DNA of 64,000 nucleotides. Origin: Enterococcus_K sp051713825 (GTDB lineage: Bacteria; Bacillota; Bacilli; Lactobacillales; Enterococcaceae). Each line of letters begins with the position of its first letter. The stretch's first letter is position 1. Shown piece by piece: positions 26,638-35,809 of this stretch. Both the position numbers and the translations under genes were made by a program. The DNA is taken from contig NZ_JBIOQR010000001.1 in NCBI RefSeq assembly GCF_051713825.1, positions 2,542,001 to 2,606,000 on the forward strand, written 5' to 3'. Below the pieces are notes generated by a model. It was not told where the DNA came from. It saw only the letters and a program-made list of their open reading frames with translations, and did not search any database.

Positions 26638-26862
26638 TTATTTTTCAATATTCATTGAATCATATAACCTCTGCATCTGATTAAGCAAAATTTCAAATGA
26701 ATCTAAATCAAAATTGAAAGTGTACTGCTTGTCAATGAATTGAACCTCTGCTAATTTCTTCTCAGCTAAACTTATTGAAATCTTTTTCTTTCCATTAACC
26801 GTTTCACTAAATATACCGTTGCCAAAATTAGGTACAATATAATATCCAGAGTAATTATCCAT
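26638..26862 (-). CDS. Small hypothetical protein
   Basis: A 74-residue frame with AGAAGGTT nine bases before the ATG. The sequence is hydrophilic with alternating beta-like stretches (GYYIVPNFGNG, KKISISLAEKK) and a helical C-terminus. I do not recognise a family. It lies between the phoU terminator and the yvlB-like promoter region. Composition looks protein-like, but it could be a chance frame. Confidence 0.45.
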   Translation of the reverse strand: MDNYSGYYIVPNFGNGIFSETVNGKKKISISLAEKKLAEVQFIDKQYTFNFDLDSFEILLNQMQRLYDSMNIEK

Positions 26863-26951
26863 TTATTTTTAACCTTCTCTCTAAACTATCAATTTTGAGA
26901 TAAATCCCACCGCTCATTTATCAGACCTTCTTATGGTGATTTTTTATACAA

Positions 26952-27002
26952 GAAGAGACTTACCTTTCCACAATTTGGTTAATTGCTAAAGCAAGTCTCT
27001 TC
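26952..27002 (-). terminator. Terminator of the pst-phoU operon
   Basis: GAAGAGACTT (26952-26961) pairs with AAGTCTCTTC (26993-27002), 34 bases after the phoU stop. Confidence 0.6.
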
Positions 27003-27035
27003 CTATTACAAATGTTAAATGAAAACTATCGTGGT

Positions 27036-27707
27036 TTATTCGTCGTGGTTTGTGTTTAACTCTGTGATTTTACCTGTCGCTAGATAAACAATCCATTCGC
27101 AAATATTCGTCACATAGTCAGCAATTCTTTCTAAGTACGTCGCTACATGCAAGTAATCTGTCCCACTAACGACTGTTTCAGGATGATTTTCCATCTTTTT
27201 AATTGAGCGATTATAAATTTGAGTGAAATATTCATTGACCCGTTGATCCATGTTAGCAATCGTTCGGGCATCTTTTTCATCCGTTTTGACATAAGCCACC
27301 AAAACGTTATCCACCATTTTTTTTACATAATCAGACATATCAGAAATTTCTTTTTCAATTTCAGGAATCCGTGTTTCTCCCTTAACGCGAATCGTTGACT
27401 TAGCGACAGACACAGCATGGTCGGCCATTCTTTCTAAGTCAGAGCTTGCTTTCATCACGGTAATAATCATCCGCAAGTCTGTTGTTACAGGTTGTTGCAA
27501 AGCAATCATCTCGAAGCTCTTTTTCTCTAAACGCACTTCCATGTCGTTTATAGCCACATCATTTTCAATTACTTCTTTAGCCAAGGCTTTATCGTGTTTG
27601 ATGTATGAACGAACCGATTTGTGGACGGCGCTACTAACCATCATACCCATTTCATAAAACTGATTGTGAAGGTTCAAAAGTTCTTCTTCAAATTGTGTAC
27701 GTAACAT
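27036..27707 (-). CDS. phoU: Phosphate signalling complex protein PhoU
   Basis: A 223-residue two-repeat helical-bundle protein that links Pst transporter activity to the phosphate two-component system. Both PhoU repeats carry the metal-binding E/D-rich motif (ENDVAINDMEVRLEKK in the first, ATYLERIADYVTNI in the second). ATG 27705-27707 follows TAGGAGGAG; an in-frame extension of 28 codons overlaps pstB and is rejected. Last gene of the pst operon. Confidence 0.95.
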   Translation of the reverse strand: MLRTQFEEELLNLHNQFYEMGMMVSSAVHKSVRSYIKHDKALAKEVIENDVAINDMEVRLEKKSFEMIALQQPVTTDLRMIITVMKASSDLERMADHAVSVAKSTIRVKGETRIPEIEKEISDMSDYVKKMVDNVLVAYVKTDEKDARTIANMDQRVNEYFTQIYNRSIKKMENHPETVVSGTDYLHVATYLERIADYVTNICEWIVYLATGKITELNTNHDE

Positions 27708-27717
27708 ATTTCTCCTC

Positions 27718-28476
27718 CTATCCAAATTTACCAGAAATATAATCTTCCGTTTCTTTTTTCTCCGGTTGTAAAAAGATTTTTTTTGTATCATTGTATTCTA
27801 TTAAATGACCATCTAAAAAGAAAGCCGTTTTATCAGAAATCCGTGAAGCCTGAGACATGTTATGAGTCACCATAATCATGGTGTACTGTTCACGAAGCTC
27901 AAGCAGCATGTTTTCAATTTTCCCTGTTGAAATTGGGTCAAGTGCACTAGTTGGCTCATCCAATAAGATGATTTCTGGACTGACAGCTAGCACACGCGCG
28001 ATACAGACACGTTGTTGTTGCCCACCAGAAAGAGAAAGAGCACTCTTGTGTAGTTTATCCTTGACATCTTCCCAGACAGAAGCGGCTTTTAGACTTTCTT
28101 CGACGACCCGATCGAGCACTTGTTTGTCTTTTTCTCCTTTTAGTTTCAGACCATAAATGACATTTTCATAAATGGAGAAAGGGAATGGATTCGGCTGTTG
28201 AAACACCATGCCAATTTCTTTTCGTAAGTCCACAGTATCCGTTTTAGGACTGTAGATATCACGACCTTTATACATCACACTTCCAGTAATTGTCACATCA
28301 GGGATTAGATCATTCATGCGGTTTAGTGAGCGCAGATAGGTTGATTTCCCACAACCAGATGGGCCAATCATAGCAGTGATTTGGCCTTTTTCAATCTGCA
28401 TATCAATTCCTTTTAATGCTTCTTTTTTTCCATAATAAAGATGTAAGTCTTTAGATACGATGATTTCGTTTATCAT
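27718..28476 (-). CDS. pstB: Phosphate ABC transporter ATPase (second copy)
   Basis: A 252-residue ATPase of the Pst complex. Walker A GPSGCGKST, signature LSGGQQQR and Walker B IILLDEPTSALDP are intact. It is about half identical to the ATPase at 28523-29329; tandem pstB genes are usual in enterococci and streptococci. ATG 28474-28476 follows GGAGG. Confidence 0.95.
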   Translation of the reverse strand: MINEIIVSKDLHLYYGKKEALKGIDMQIEKGQITAMIGPSGCGKSTYLRSLNRMNDLIPDVTITGSVMYKGRDIYSPKTDTVDLRKEIGMVFQQPNPFPFSIYENVIYGLKLKGEKDKQVLDRVVEESLKAASVWEDVKDKLHKSALSLSGGQQQRVCIARVLAVSPEIILLDEPTSALDPISTGKIENMLLELREQYTMIMVTHNMSQASRISDKTAFFLDGHLIEYNDTKKIFLQPEKKETEDYISGKFG

Positions 28477-28522
28477 CTCTCGAACCTCCATTTTAGCATT
28501 CCTGTGTTCTCAAAGCAAAAGC

Positions 28523-29329
28523 TTAACCAAAATGTCCAGAAACATAATCTTCTGTTGCTTGGACTTTTGGACGAGTAAAGATTTTTCTAGTCTCATCGTA
28601 TTCGATAACTTTTCCTAAATAAAAAAATGCTGTGTAGTCACTGATACGCGCTGCTTGTTGCATGTTGTGCGTCACGATAATAATCGTATAATGTTCTTTC
28701 AAATTAACTAAGGTCTCTTCTACCGTTCCCGTCGAAATAGGATCTAAGGCACTAGCAGGTTCATCTAGTAATAAAATATCTGGCTTCATAGCGATGGCTC
28801 GAGCGATACAAAGGCGTTGCTGTTGCCCACCAGATAAAGCTAAGGCACTTTTATCTAAAGTATCTTTGACTTGATCCCACAAAGCAGCTTGTTTGAGACT
28901 GGTTTCCACAATCTCATCTAGCTTTTTCTTATCTTTTTCTCCATGCTGTTTGAGTGCAAACGTAATATTCTCATAAATAGATTTACTAAATGGATTCGGT
29001 CGTTGGAACACCATTCCAACGCGTTTTCTCATTTCGTAGACATCAACCTCTTTAGAATTTATATTGACGTCCTTGTACATGATTTCGCCAGTCACTTTGG
29101 TGTTAGCGATCCCATCGTTCATTCGATTAAGTGAGCGCAGGTAAGTGGATTTCCCACAGCCTGATGGGCCAATTAGAGAGGTGATTTTATTTTTTTCAAA
29201 TTCCAGACCGACACCCTTGATGGCTTCATTTTCACCATACCAAACATGTAAATCGTTGGTGTGAAGGGCAATATTTTGTTTATCTGGTACGGAAATGATA
29301 TTGGTATCATTTAAGTCGTATTCTTTCAT
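28523..29329 (-). CDS. pstB: Phosphate ABC transporter ATPase (first copy)
   Basis: A 268-residue ATPase that powers PstCA. Walker A GPSGCGKST, Q-loop, LSGGQQQR and ILLLDEPASALDP are all intact. An N-terminal extension of about 20 residues precedes the ATPase core and is not present in the second copy. AAGGAG lies upstream of the ATG. Twelve bases follow pstA, so it belongs to the pstS-C-A-B-B-phoU operon. Confidence 0.95.
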   Translation of the reverse strand: MKEYDLNDTNIISVPDKQNIALHTNDLHVWYGENEAIKGVGLEFEKNKITSLIGPSGCGKSTYLRSLNRMNDGIANTKVTGEIMYKDVNINSKEVDVYEMRKRVGMVFQRPNPFSKSIYENITFALKQHGEKDKKKLDEIVETSLKQAALWDQVKDTLDKSALALSGGQQQRLCIARAIAMKPDILLLDEPASALDPISTGTVEETLVNLKEHYTIIIVTHNMQQAARISDYTAFFYLGKVIEYDETRKIFTRPKVQATEDYVSGHFG

Positions 29330-29341
29330 CTAATCGTCTCC

Positions 29342-30226
29342 TTAAGCTGAAGTCATCTTTTTGTGTAGTCGTTTTCCGAGTGCTCGAGCGCCGAAATTGA
29401 AGAGCAGTACGGCGATAATCAAGACAGCTGAGGCTCCAGCTGAAACGGCTGCACCATCAGGCATCGTTCCCTCAGTGTTGACTTTCCAAATGTGAACAGC
29501 CAAGGTTTCTGCTTGTCGAAAAATACTAATCGGGCTGGAAATACTTAATGGATTCCAGTTCGTGAAATCTAGTGCTGGTGCGCTTTGACCTGCTGTATAA
29601 ATAAGGGCCGCAGCTTCACCGAAAATTCTACCAGAACTTAAGATAATCCCCGTTAAAATTCCGGGCAGAGCTTCTGGAACCACCACTTTGGTGACAGTCT
29701 CCCAACGAGAAAGTCCAAGAGCTAACCCTGCTTCGCGCTGTGTATAGTGAACTGCTCGTAAAGATTCTTCGACATTTCTTGTCAAAAGAGGCAAGTTGAA
29801 TAGTGTTAGAGCCAACGCACCTGAGATGATAGAAAAACCATATTCAAATTGAATAACGAAAATTAAGAAGCCGAACAAACCAACAACAACAGAAGGCAAA
29901 GAGCTCAATATTTCAATCGATGTACGGATGATATCAGTCACCCAGTTCTTAGGAGCATACTCAGATAAGTAAATTCCTGCTCCTAATGAAATCGGCAGAC
30001 TAATAAGCATGGTAATAAATAGTAGATATAATGAGTTAAATAGTTGGATCCCAATTCCTCCACCCACTTGGTAAGCTTTTGAAGGTTCTGTTAAGAAGGC
30101 CCAAGAAATATGTGGCACACCTCGTACTAAGATATAAAGAAGTAAGGCCGCTAAAATTAAGACGATAATTCCTGAGACGGTGTACAGGACACCTGTAGCA
30201 ATTTTATCTGATTTTTTTGCATTCAT
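29342..30226 (-). CDS. pstA: Phosphate ABC transporter permease PstA
   Basis: A 294-residue permease with six membrane helices. The EAA loop (REAGLALGLSRWETVTKVV) that docks the ATPase is clear. Its ATG overlaps the pstC stop by one base, so translation is coupled. Forms the membrane pore with PstC. Confidence 0.95.
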   Translation of the reverse strand: MNAKKSDKIATGVLYTVSGIIVLILAALLLYILVRGVPHISWAFLTEPSKAYQVGGGIGIQLFNSLYLLFITMLISLPISLGAGIYLSEYAPKNWVTDIIRTSIEILSSLPSVVVGLFGFLIFVIQFEYGFSIISGALALTLFNLPLLTRNVEESLRAVHYTQREAGLALGLSRWETVTKVVVPEALPGILTGIILSSGRIFGEAAALIYTAGQSAPALDFTNWNPLSISSPISIFRQAETLAVHIWKVNTEGTMPDGAAVSAGASAVLIIAVLLFNFGARALGKRLHKKMTSA

Positions 30227-31146
30227 TATTTAAGCGCCCCTTTCTTCCCAATCAAACGAATCACAATGTTGAAGAACAGTGACATTAATAATAGGATCAA
30301 TGCAAGTGACCATAAGACATTATTTTCGACTGTCCCCATAATCGTATTCCCAATCCCCATCGTTAAAATAGAAGTTAAGGTTGAGGCCGGTGTTGTTAAA
30401 CTAGAAGGCATTAAGGCAGCATTCCCAATGACCATTTGAATTGCTAAAGCTTCACCAAACGCGCGAGCCATACCAAAGACAACGGCTGTCAAAATACCTG
30501 GGATAGCGGCTCTTAGCACCACTTTGTAAATCGTTTGCCAGCGTGTTGCCCCTAAGGCAAGAGAGGCCTCACGATAATGTCTGGGCACAGATTTAAGCGC
30601 GTCGACGGTCATCGTTGTAACAGTCGGTAAAATCATGATAAATAGGACAAACGTTCCAGCTAAAATCCCAAATCCAGTGCCACCAAAGACAGAGCGCACA
30701 GCTGGTACAATAACTGATAACCCAATGAAACCATAAACAACTGATGGAATACCGACCAGTAATTCAATAACTGGTTGTAAAATTTTGGTGCCTTTTTTTG
30801 GCGAAATCTCTGTCATAAAGACTGCTGCACCAATAGCAAATGGTGTTGCGACGATTGCTGACAGAAACGTCACGATAAATGAACCGGCAATCATCGGCAA
30901 TGCACCTACCATGGGCTTGCCTTCTGGACCTAATTGACTAGGATTCCAATCAGAGCCGAATAGAAAATCGAAAACATTGATTTTATCCACAAAAAATGTA
31001 GCTAATCCTTTGCTTGCGACAAAAAAGAATATTGAAATGACGACTAGGACGATCAAAGCGATACATAGAAAACTCAGAAGCTTTCCTCGTTGTTCCATTC
31101 TCGCCCGTTTTGATTTGGTTAGTAACACTTTTTTTACATCTTCCAA
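30226..31146 (-). CDS. pstC: Phosphate ABC transporter permease PstC
   Basis: A 306-residue permease with six membrane helices and an EAA loop (REASLALGATRWQTIYKVV). The basic N-terminus (KSKRARMEQRG) lies in the cytoplasm. It follows pstS after a 133-base gap that contains a hairpin (31167-31189), which probably lowers expression relative to the binding protein. Confidence 0.95.
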   Translation of the reverse strand: MEDVKKVLLTKSKRARMEQRGKLLSFLCIALIVLVVISIFFFVASKGLATFFVDKINVFDFLFGSDWNPSQLGPEGKPMVGALPMIAGSFIVTFLSAIVATPFAIGAAVFMTEISPKKGTKILQPVIELLVGIPSVVYGFIGLSVIVPAVRSVFGGTGFGILAGTFVLFIMILPTVTTMTVDALKSVPRHYREASLALGATRWQTIYKVVLRAAIPGILTAVVFGMARAFGEALAIQMVIGNAALMPSSLTTPASTLTSILTMGIGNTIMGTVENNVLWSLALILLLMSLFFNIVIRLIGKKGALK

Positions 31147-31166
31147 GTTTGTTCCTCCTCTAAACG

Positions 31167-31189
31167 TGCAACTATAAAGTCTAGTTGCA
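31167..31189. terminator. Attenuator-like hairpin between pstS and pstC
   Basis: TGCAACTA (31167-31174) pairs perfectly with TAGTTGCA (31182-31189), extended by CGT/ACG across bulged bases. The U-run on the minus strand is poor (GTTTAG), so it is more likely a partial terminator or mRNA-protecting stem. Confidence 0.45.
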
Positions 31190-31279
31190 TACGCTTTTTA
31201 GTTTACTGTTAGAACATCAATTTGGTTTTAACTTCATGTAAAGGTTTTGTGTAGATTGTAAATTTTGTGTAAAGACTGG

Positions 31280-32134
31280 TTAATTGATTAGTTTTCCTTG
31301 CCAATCTCGTTCCACGGTCATTTTAGAAACGGGAATATATCCAAGTTCACCAACGATTTTTTCTTGAATCTCATCTGAAAGAACATAGTCTAGGAACTCT
31401 TTAGTTAGATCGGTTGGCTTCCCTTTTGTATACATATGTTCATAAGCCCAAATTTGCCAATCATTGGTGGTAACATTTTCATCCGTTGGGGCAACATTAT
31501 CCACTGTTAGAGTTGCAACTTCATTTGTGATATAAGAAAAAGCCGTGTAACTAATTGCTCCTGGGGTATCTGCTACAATTTGCCGAACCATGCCACTTGA
31601 GTCTTGTTCTTGAGATTTGACCGCCGTTTCTCCATTTAGAACCCATTTTTCAAAGGTACTACGAGTCCCACTACCGGCTGCTCGGTTTAAAATGACAATC
31701 TCTTCATCTGTTCCGCCAAGCTCTTTCCAGTTTGTAATTTCACCAAGAAAGACTTTGCGTAAATTCTCCATGGAAATGTTTTTTATGCCAATGTTTTTAT
31801 TGACGATGGGGGCAATTCCGACAACTGCCACTTTGTGATCTACAAGCTTGGTGGCATCAATTCCTGATTTTTCTTCAGCAAATAGATCGGAATTACCAAT
31901 TTCAACAGCACCAGATTGAACCTGGCTAAGTCCTGTACCACTACCTCCACCTTGGACATTAATGAATCTTCCAGGATGATTGGTCTGATAGTCTTCAGCG
32001 ACTGTTTCAACTAAAGGTTGAAGCGCAGACGAACCAACCGCGGTGATTGACTCTCCGCGATCAATCCATTTTGCACATCCTGTTAGTAAAATTAATGAGC
32101 CAAATAGGGCAAGAATGATTCCGTTTTTTTTCAT
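31280..32134 (-). CDS. pstS: Phosphate-binding lipoprotein PstS
   Basis: Extracellular phosphate-binding lipoprotein of 284 residues. The lipobox LLTGC places the lipidated residue at Cys20. The phosphate-binding segments TAVGSSALQPLVE, GGGSGTGLSQVQSGAVEIG and NRAAGSGTRSTFEKWV are characteristic. First gene of the pst operon. The upstream region has TATAGT as a possible -10 but no good -35, which fits activation by a phosphate response regulator (inference). Confidence 0.95.
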   Translation of the reverse strand: MKKNGIILALFGSLILLTGCAKWIDRGESITAVGSSALQPLVETVAEDYQTNHPGRFINVQGGGSGTGLSQVQSGAVEIGNSDLFAEEKSGIDATKLVDHKVAVVGIAPIVNKNIGIKNISMENLRKVFLGEITNWKELGGTDEEIVILNRAAGSGTRSTFEKWVLNGETAVKSQEQDSSGMVRQIVADTPGAISYTAFSYITNEVATLTVDNVAPTDENVTTNDWQIWAYEHMYTKGKPTDLTKEFLDYVLSDEIQEKIVGELGYIPVSKMTVERDWQGKLIN

Positions 32135-32281
32135 GTGTAAACTCCTCTTTAGAAAGATAAAAACAACTATAGTTTAACACGTTATCGGCAGATTGAAAAT
32201 CTCTCAACAGTTATGAATAACAAATAAACTGAAAAAAACTTATTTTTTTTGACACAAATACTATCTCGAATCTTAACTATG

Positions 32282-32494
32282 TGCTATACTATTCTTGAAA
32301 TGCGTCTCTATAAAAGAACGTTCTACTCGCTACTTATCTATTGATTTCCCCAAAATCATAGATTCCCCAAAAGTATTGAAATAGAATAGTTTCTGGACGG
32401 TTTCATCATTTCTTCGACATTCCCCATATGTTTGCTGAAATGATCATCCCTTTTGAAGGTGTATTGTCTATATGATGATGCACTTTCTTTTTTT
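32282..32494 (+). ncRNA. Candidate small RNA with C-rich hairpin loops
   Basis: On the plus strand an extended -10 (TGCTATACT, 32282-32290) and a good intrinsic terminator (GAAGGTGTAT 32455-32464, ATGCACTTTC 32478-32487, then seven T) bracket about 200 bases with no coding frame. Inside, TGATTT/AAATCA (32342-32358) shows CCCCA in its loop; ATCATTTC/GAAATGAT (32405-32444) carries ACAT/ATGT with TCCCCAT in its loop; a third unpaired TTCCCCA lies at 32363. Such C-rich loops are how many Gram-positive regulatory RNAs bind Shine-Dalgarno sequences. No -35 is visible, so an activator may be needed. It lies between pstS and cls. I do not recognise a named family. Confidence 0.55.
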
Positions 32495-32512
32495 CACAAA
32501 ACACGTTAAAAA

Positions 32513-32559
32513 AACGCCGCTCAAAATGCAGATTACACATCTGTCATTTAAGCGGTGTT
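32513..32559 (-). terminator. Terminator of cls
   Basis: AACGCCGCT...AATGCAGAT and ATCTGTCATTTAAGCGGTGTT form a long interrupted stem. On the minus strand it is followed by TTTTTTTAA. It lies 28 bases after the cls stop. Confidence 0.75.
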
Positions 32560-32587
32560 CTTATTTGGGGCCTATTCTTTTCTCAAA

Positions 32588-34036
32588 TTATAACAATGGT
32601 GAAATCAATCGAGCGAGGCCTTCTTTAATTTTAATTAGTACGCCACGTTTTTCGTAGCGCTCAGCAGTTAATAAAGCAGAAACCTTTGAATCATTATAAA
32701 ATTCTTTACGCAGCTCCTCTGCCAATGTTTCGTCATAGATTAAGGCATTCACTTCAAAATCAAGTCTAAAGGAGCGAACATCGATGTTTGCTGAGCCAAC
32801 AGAAACGATTCCTCCGTCAACAATCATCGTTTTGGCATGAATAAAACCATTTTCATAGGTTTCAATAATTGCCCCATAGTCAATCAGTTCTGCTGCAAAT
32901 GAATAGGTCGCCCAGTAGACTAGCATGTGGTCAGGTTTGTTAGGAATTTGAATCTGTACCTTAACCCCAGATAACAAAGCAAGCTTAAGAGCCTCGTGGA
33001 TAGATTCATCCGGAATATAGTAAGGCGTTTGAATCAAGATTTCTTTTTTTGCTGTTGAAATCATTTTTAAGTAAGTCATTTTGATTTGTTCATGCTCTGA
33101 GTCAGGCCCACTTGTGACAATCTGCATAGCCTTATCGCCATCTGAGACAATTGTTGGAAAGAAACTTTTTTCATAGCTGACTTCTTTTGTATGCTGGGAG
33201 TTCCAATCCATTAAAAAACGGTTTTGCAAGGCGTAGACAGCCTCACCATGAATGCGTAAATGATTGTCTCTCCAGTAGCCGAACCGTTCAACAAGGCCAA
33301 GATATTCAACGCCGACATTAAAGCCTCCAGTGTAACCAATCTCACCGTCAATCACGACAATTTTCCGATGGTTTCGATAGTTAATCCGTGGATTCAAGTA
33401 AGGAACAAATAAAGGGAAGAACAGAGCTACTTCACCCCCCGCGGCTTTTAATGTGTCGAAAAAGCTCATAGAGACTTGCGTAGAGCCCCACGCATCTAAT
33501 AGAACTCGGACCGTCACTCCCCGTTTGGCAGCGTTGATTAAAGCATCGCGCACCTCAATTCCCAAGCTATCACTACGATAAATATAATATTGCAAATGAA
33601 TATGATTCTTAGCTTGATTAATATCTTCTATAAGTGCATCAAACTTTTCTCGGCCATCTGTATACAATTTGACTTGATTTTTTGTTGTATACAAAGAACT
33701 TTCAAAAATCGTTAACATATAAATTAATTGTTTAGGATCTGCCTCCCCTGTTGGTGGATGCGGATACAGTCCTCTTCGTAAAGCATTTTTTTCTTGTTCA
33801 ATCTCGATATTCATCCCTAGTTTAGCCTGCATTTTCAAATCAAAAATTTTATCTTTTGAGATTCCACGACCAAAAAAGATATAGAGAATAAAGCCTAATA
33901 CGGGAATAAACATTAGAACCATCAACCAGGCCCATGTTTGAGCTGTCTGTCTTCGTTCCCTAAAAACAATGACTAATGAAAGTAAAATATTGGCTAGGAC
34001 GATAATCAATGAGAGATTGCTCGTAATTAACTGCAC
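32588..34036 (-). CDS. cls: Cardiolipin synthase
   Basis: Condenses two phosphatidylglycerols to cardiolipin; 482 residues, the standard length. Two N-terminal membrane helices (about 5-60) precede two phospholipase-D domains with HKD motifs YRNHRKIVVIDG (about 220) and FIHAKTMIVDG (about 400). I place the start at GTG 34034-34036, seven to eight bases after AAGGAGG; a GTG three codons earlier overlaps that ribosome site. Membrane protein. Confidence 0.94.
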   Translation of the reverse strand: MQLITSNLSLIIVLANILLSLVIVFRERRQTAQTWAWLMVLMFIPVLGFILYIFFGRGISKDKIFDLKMQAKLGMNIEIEQEKNALRRGLYPHPPTGEADPKQLIYMLTIFESSLYTTKNQVKLYTDGREKFDALIEDINQAKNHIHLQYYIYRSDSLGIEVRDALINAAKRGVTVRVLLDAWGSTQVSMSFFDTLKAAGGEVALFFPLFVPYLNPRINYRNHRKIVVIDGEIGYTGGFNVGVEYLGLVERFGYWRDNHLRIHGEAVYALQNRFLMDWNSQHTKEVSYEKSFFPTIVSDGDKAMQIVTSGPDSEHEQIKMTYLKMISTAKKEILIQTPYYIPDESIHEALKLALLSGVKVQIQIPNKPDHMLVYWATYSFAAELIDYGAIIETYENGFIHAKTMIVDGGIVSVGSANIDVRSFRLDFEVNALIYDETLAEELRKEFYNDSKVSALLTAERYEKRGVLIKIKEGLARLISPLL

Positions 34037-34106
34037 ATTCTCCACCTCCTTTTAATATGTAATAAACCCACTAACAAGCATACCCAAGTTGAAATTAGAA
34101 GTAAAG

Positions 34107-34134
34107 AAAAAGCGAGCAAAATTGCTCGCTTTTT
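34107..34134. terminator. Terminator after ftsX
   Basis: AAAAAGCGAGCAA and TTGCTCGCTTTTT form a 13-bp stem with a two-base loop. It lies just past the ftsX stop on the minus strand and gives a U-run in either direction. Confidence 0.75.
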
Positions 34135-34142
34135 GAGTATAC

Positions 34143-35027
34143 CTAAATTTTAAGGAATCTACGCATAGAAATGACAGATCCTAATGAACCAATGATTACG
34201 CCAATTCCAACTATAAGTAAATCAATTTTCCAGATGAAGTCATCTGGCTTTAGTAACGAATAATTAGAGCGCAGTAACATCGGATTTGTTAAGCTATAAA
34301 CCGCTTGATAACCAAATGTTAGGATTAGAATTGGAACAATTGCTCCAATTAAACCAATCCAGCCTCCTTCTAAGAAGAACGGCCAGCGAATATAGCCATT
34401 TTTTGCTCCCACCAAACGCATAATTTGAATCTCGCGTTTACGTGAAAGAATGGTAATTCGAATGGTATTGGAGATTAAGAACATCGCTACAAAAATCAAT
34501 AATGCAGCAGCGCCAAGTCCCCATGTTCGAACAGAGTTAGCAATTTTCATAATTTTATCAGAAGAATCACCACCATAATCGGCTTTGTAGACAGATGGTA
34601 ATTTTGCTGCTTTGGCTGATACAGACTTCGTGTGTGCTGGGTCCGTTGTGCTGACGATAAAGGTATCGTAAAGTGGGTTGCTATCTCCTTCGAACAGGTT
34701 CCAAGCATCACCCATGGCACTCTGAATTTTTTTCAACTCTGCGTCTTTGCTTGAAAATTTGATATCCTCAACATTATCCAACTTAAGTAGCTCTGATTTT
34801 AGTTGATCGATTTCGTCTTGTTTGGTACCGACATCGATAAAGACAGAAACATTTACGTTGTTTTCAATGTCTGTTGCTAATTTAGTTGCATTCATGATAA
34901 CCGCTAAGAAAATACCTACTAAAGTTAATGTAATTGTGACCGCACTGACTGAAGCAACAGTCATCCAGCCGTTGCGCTTTAGACTTTTGATACTTTCTAA
35001 TAGATGGCGGAAAAACGTTCTAATCAT
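34143..35027 (-). CDS. ftsX: Cell division protein FtsX
   Basis: Membrane partner of FtsE; 294 residues with four membrane helices and an extracellular loop (about 45-170) that activates a peptidoglycan hydrolase (PcsB/CwlO-type) in Gram-positives. The start IRTFFRHLLESIKSLKRNGW is conserved. The ATG at 35025-35027 overlaps the ftsE stop by eight bases, so the two are translationally coupled. A longer frame lies wholly inside ftsE and is rejected. Confidence 0.94.
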   Translation of the reverse strand: MIRTFFRHLLESIKSLKRNGWMTVASVSAVTITLTLVGIFLAVIMNATKLATDIENNVNVSVFIDVGTKQDEIDQLKSELLKLDNVEDIKFSSKDAELKKIQSAMGDAWNLFEGDSNPLYDTFIVSTTDPAHTKSVSAKAAKLPSVYKADYGGDSSDKIMKIANSVRTWGLGAAALLIFVAMFLISNTIRITILSRKREIQIMRLVGAKNGYIRWPFFLEGGWIGLIGAIVPILILTFGYQAVYSLTNPMLLRSNYSLLKPDDFIWKIDLLIVGIGVIIGSLGSVISMRRFLKI

Positions 35028-35706
35028 CGTATCCGTATTCCCCTTCCGCTTGATCTCGAATAATTCGACCATTCTCAATGGCTATTACGCGATGACGAAT
35101 GGTATTCACGATATTACTATTATGCGTCGCCATCACAACGGTCGTTCCTTGTCCATTAATCCGGTCTAATAATTTCATGATTTCCCATGAATTATCAGGA
35201 TCGAGATTCCCAGTTGGCTCATCAGCAATTAAAACTTTCGGGGTATTCACGATAGAACGTGCGATTGATACCCGTTGTTGCTCCCCACCAGATAGTTCAC
35301 TTGGAAAGACGCGGACTTTATGTTTTAGGCCGACAAGGTCTAAAACTTCCATAACGCGTTTTTTTATTTCGCGAGGTTTCCTGCCGACCACTTGCATAGC
35401 GTAGGCAACATTCTCATAAACTGTTTTTTTAGGTAACAATTTGTAATCCTGGAAGACAATACCAATATCACGACGCAAATAAGGAACTTCGCGGTTTTTA
35501 ATTTTTAATAAATCGTGCCCCGCAACATTTAAAACGCCTTTTGTTGCTTTTTCTTCACGATACATTAATTTGATAAACGTTGATTTTCCAGCTCCAGAAG
35601 GACCTACAACGTAGACGAACTCACCTTGATCAATGTTGATCGAGACATTTCGGATGGCAGTTGTCCCATTCGGGTACTTCTTCATTACATCCTTCATTTC
35701 AATCAT
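35020..35706 (-). CDS. ftsE: Cell division ATP-binding protein FtsE
   Basis: A 228-residue ABC ATPase that drives FtsX. Walker A GPSGAGKST, signature LSGGEQQR and Walker B VLIADEPTGNLDP are intact; MKKYPNGTTAIRNVSI is the typical N-terminus. It follows prfB by about 100 bases and overlaps ftsX, the conserved prfB-ftsE-ftsX order of Firmicutes. Confidence 0.96.
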   Translation of the reverse strand: MIEMKDVMKKYPNGTTAIRNVSINIDQGEFVYVVGPSGAGKSTFIKLMYREEKATKGVLNVAGHDLLKIKNREVPYLRRDIGIVFQDYKLLPKKTVYENVAYAMQVVGRKPREIKKRVMEVLDLVGLKHKVRVFPSELSGGEQQRVSIARSIVNTPKVLIADEPTGNLDPDNSWEIMKLLDRINGQGTTVVMATHNSNIVNTIRHRVIAIENGRIIRDQAEGEYGYDD

Positions 35707-35809
35707 GGCTATCTCTCCATATCTTTTTATTCAATCACACGTAATTATAACACGTAAATATTGCAACTATCTTTCAAGAGGTTACAATTATATTTCATTT
35801 GATTAAATT

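Noticed and set aside
32249..32290. TTGACA (32249-32254) paired with TATACT (32285-32290) as a standard promoter
   Set aside because: The spacer is 30 bases, far from 16-18. Only the extended -10 is kept as evidence for the small RNA promoter.
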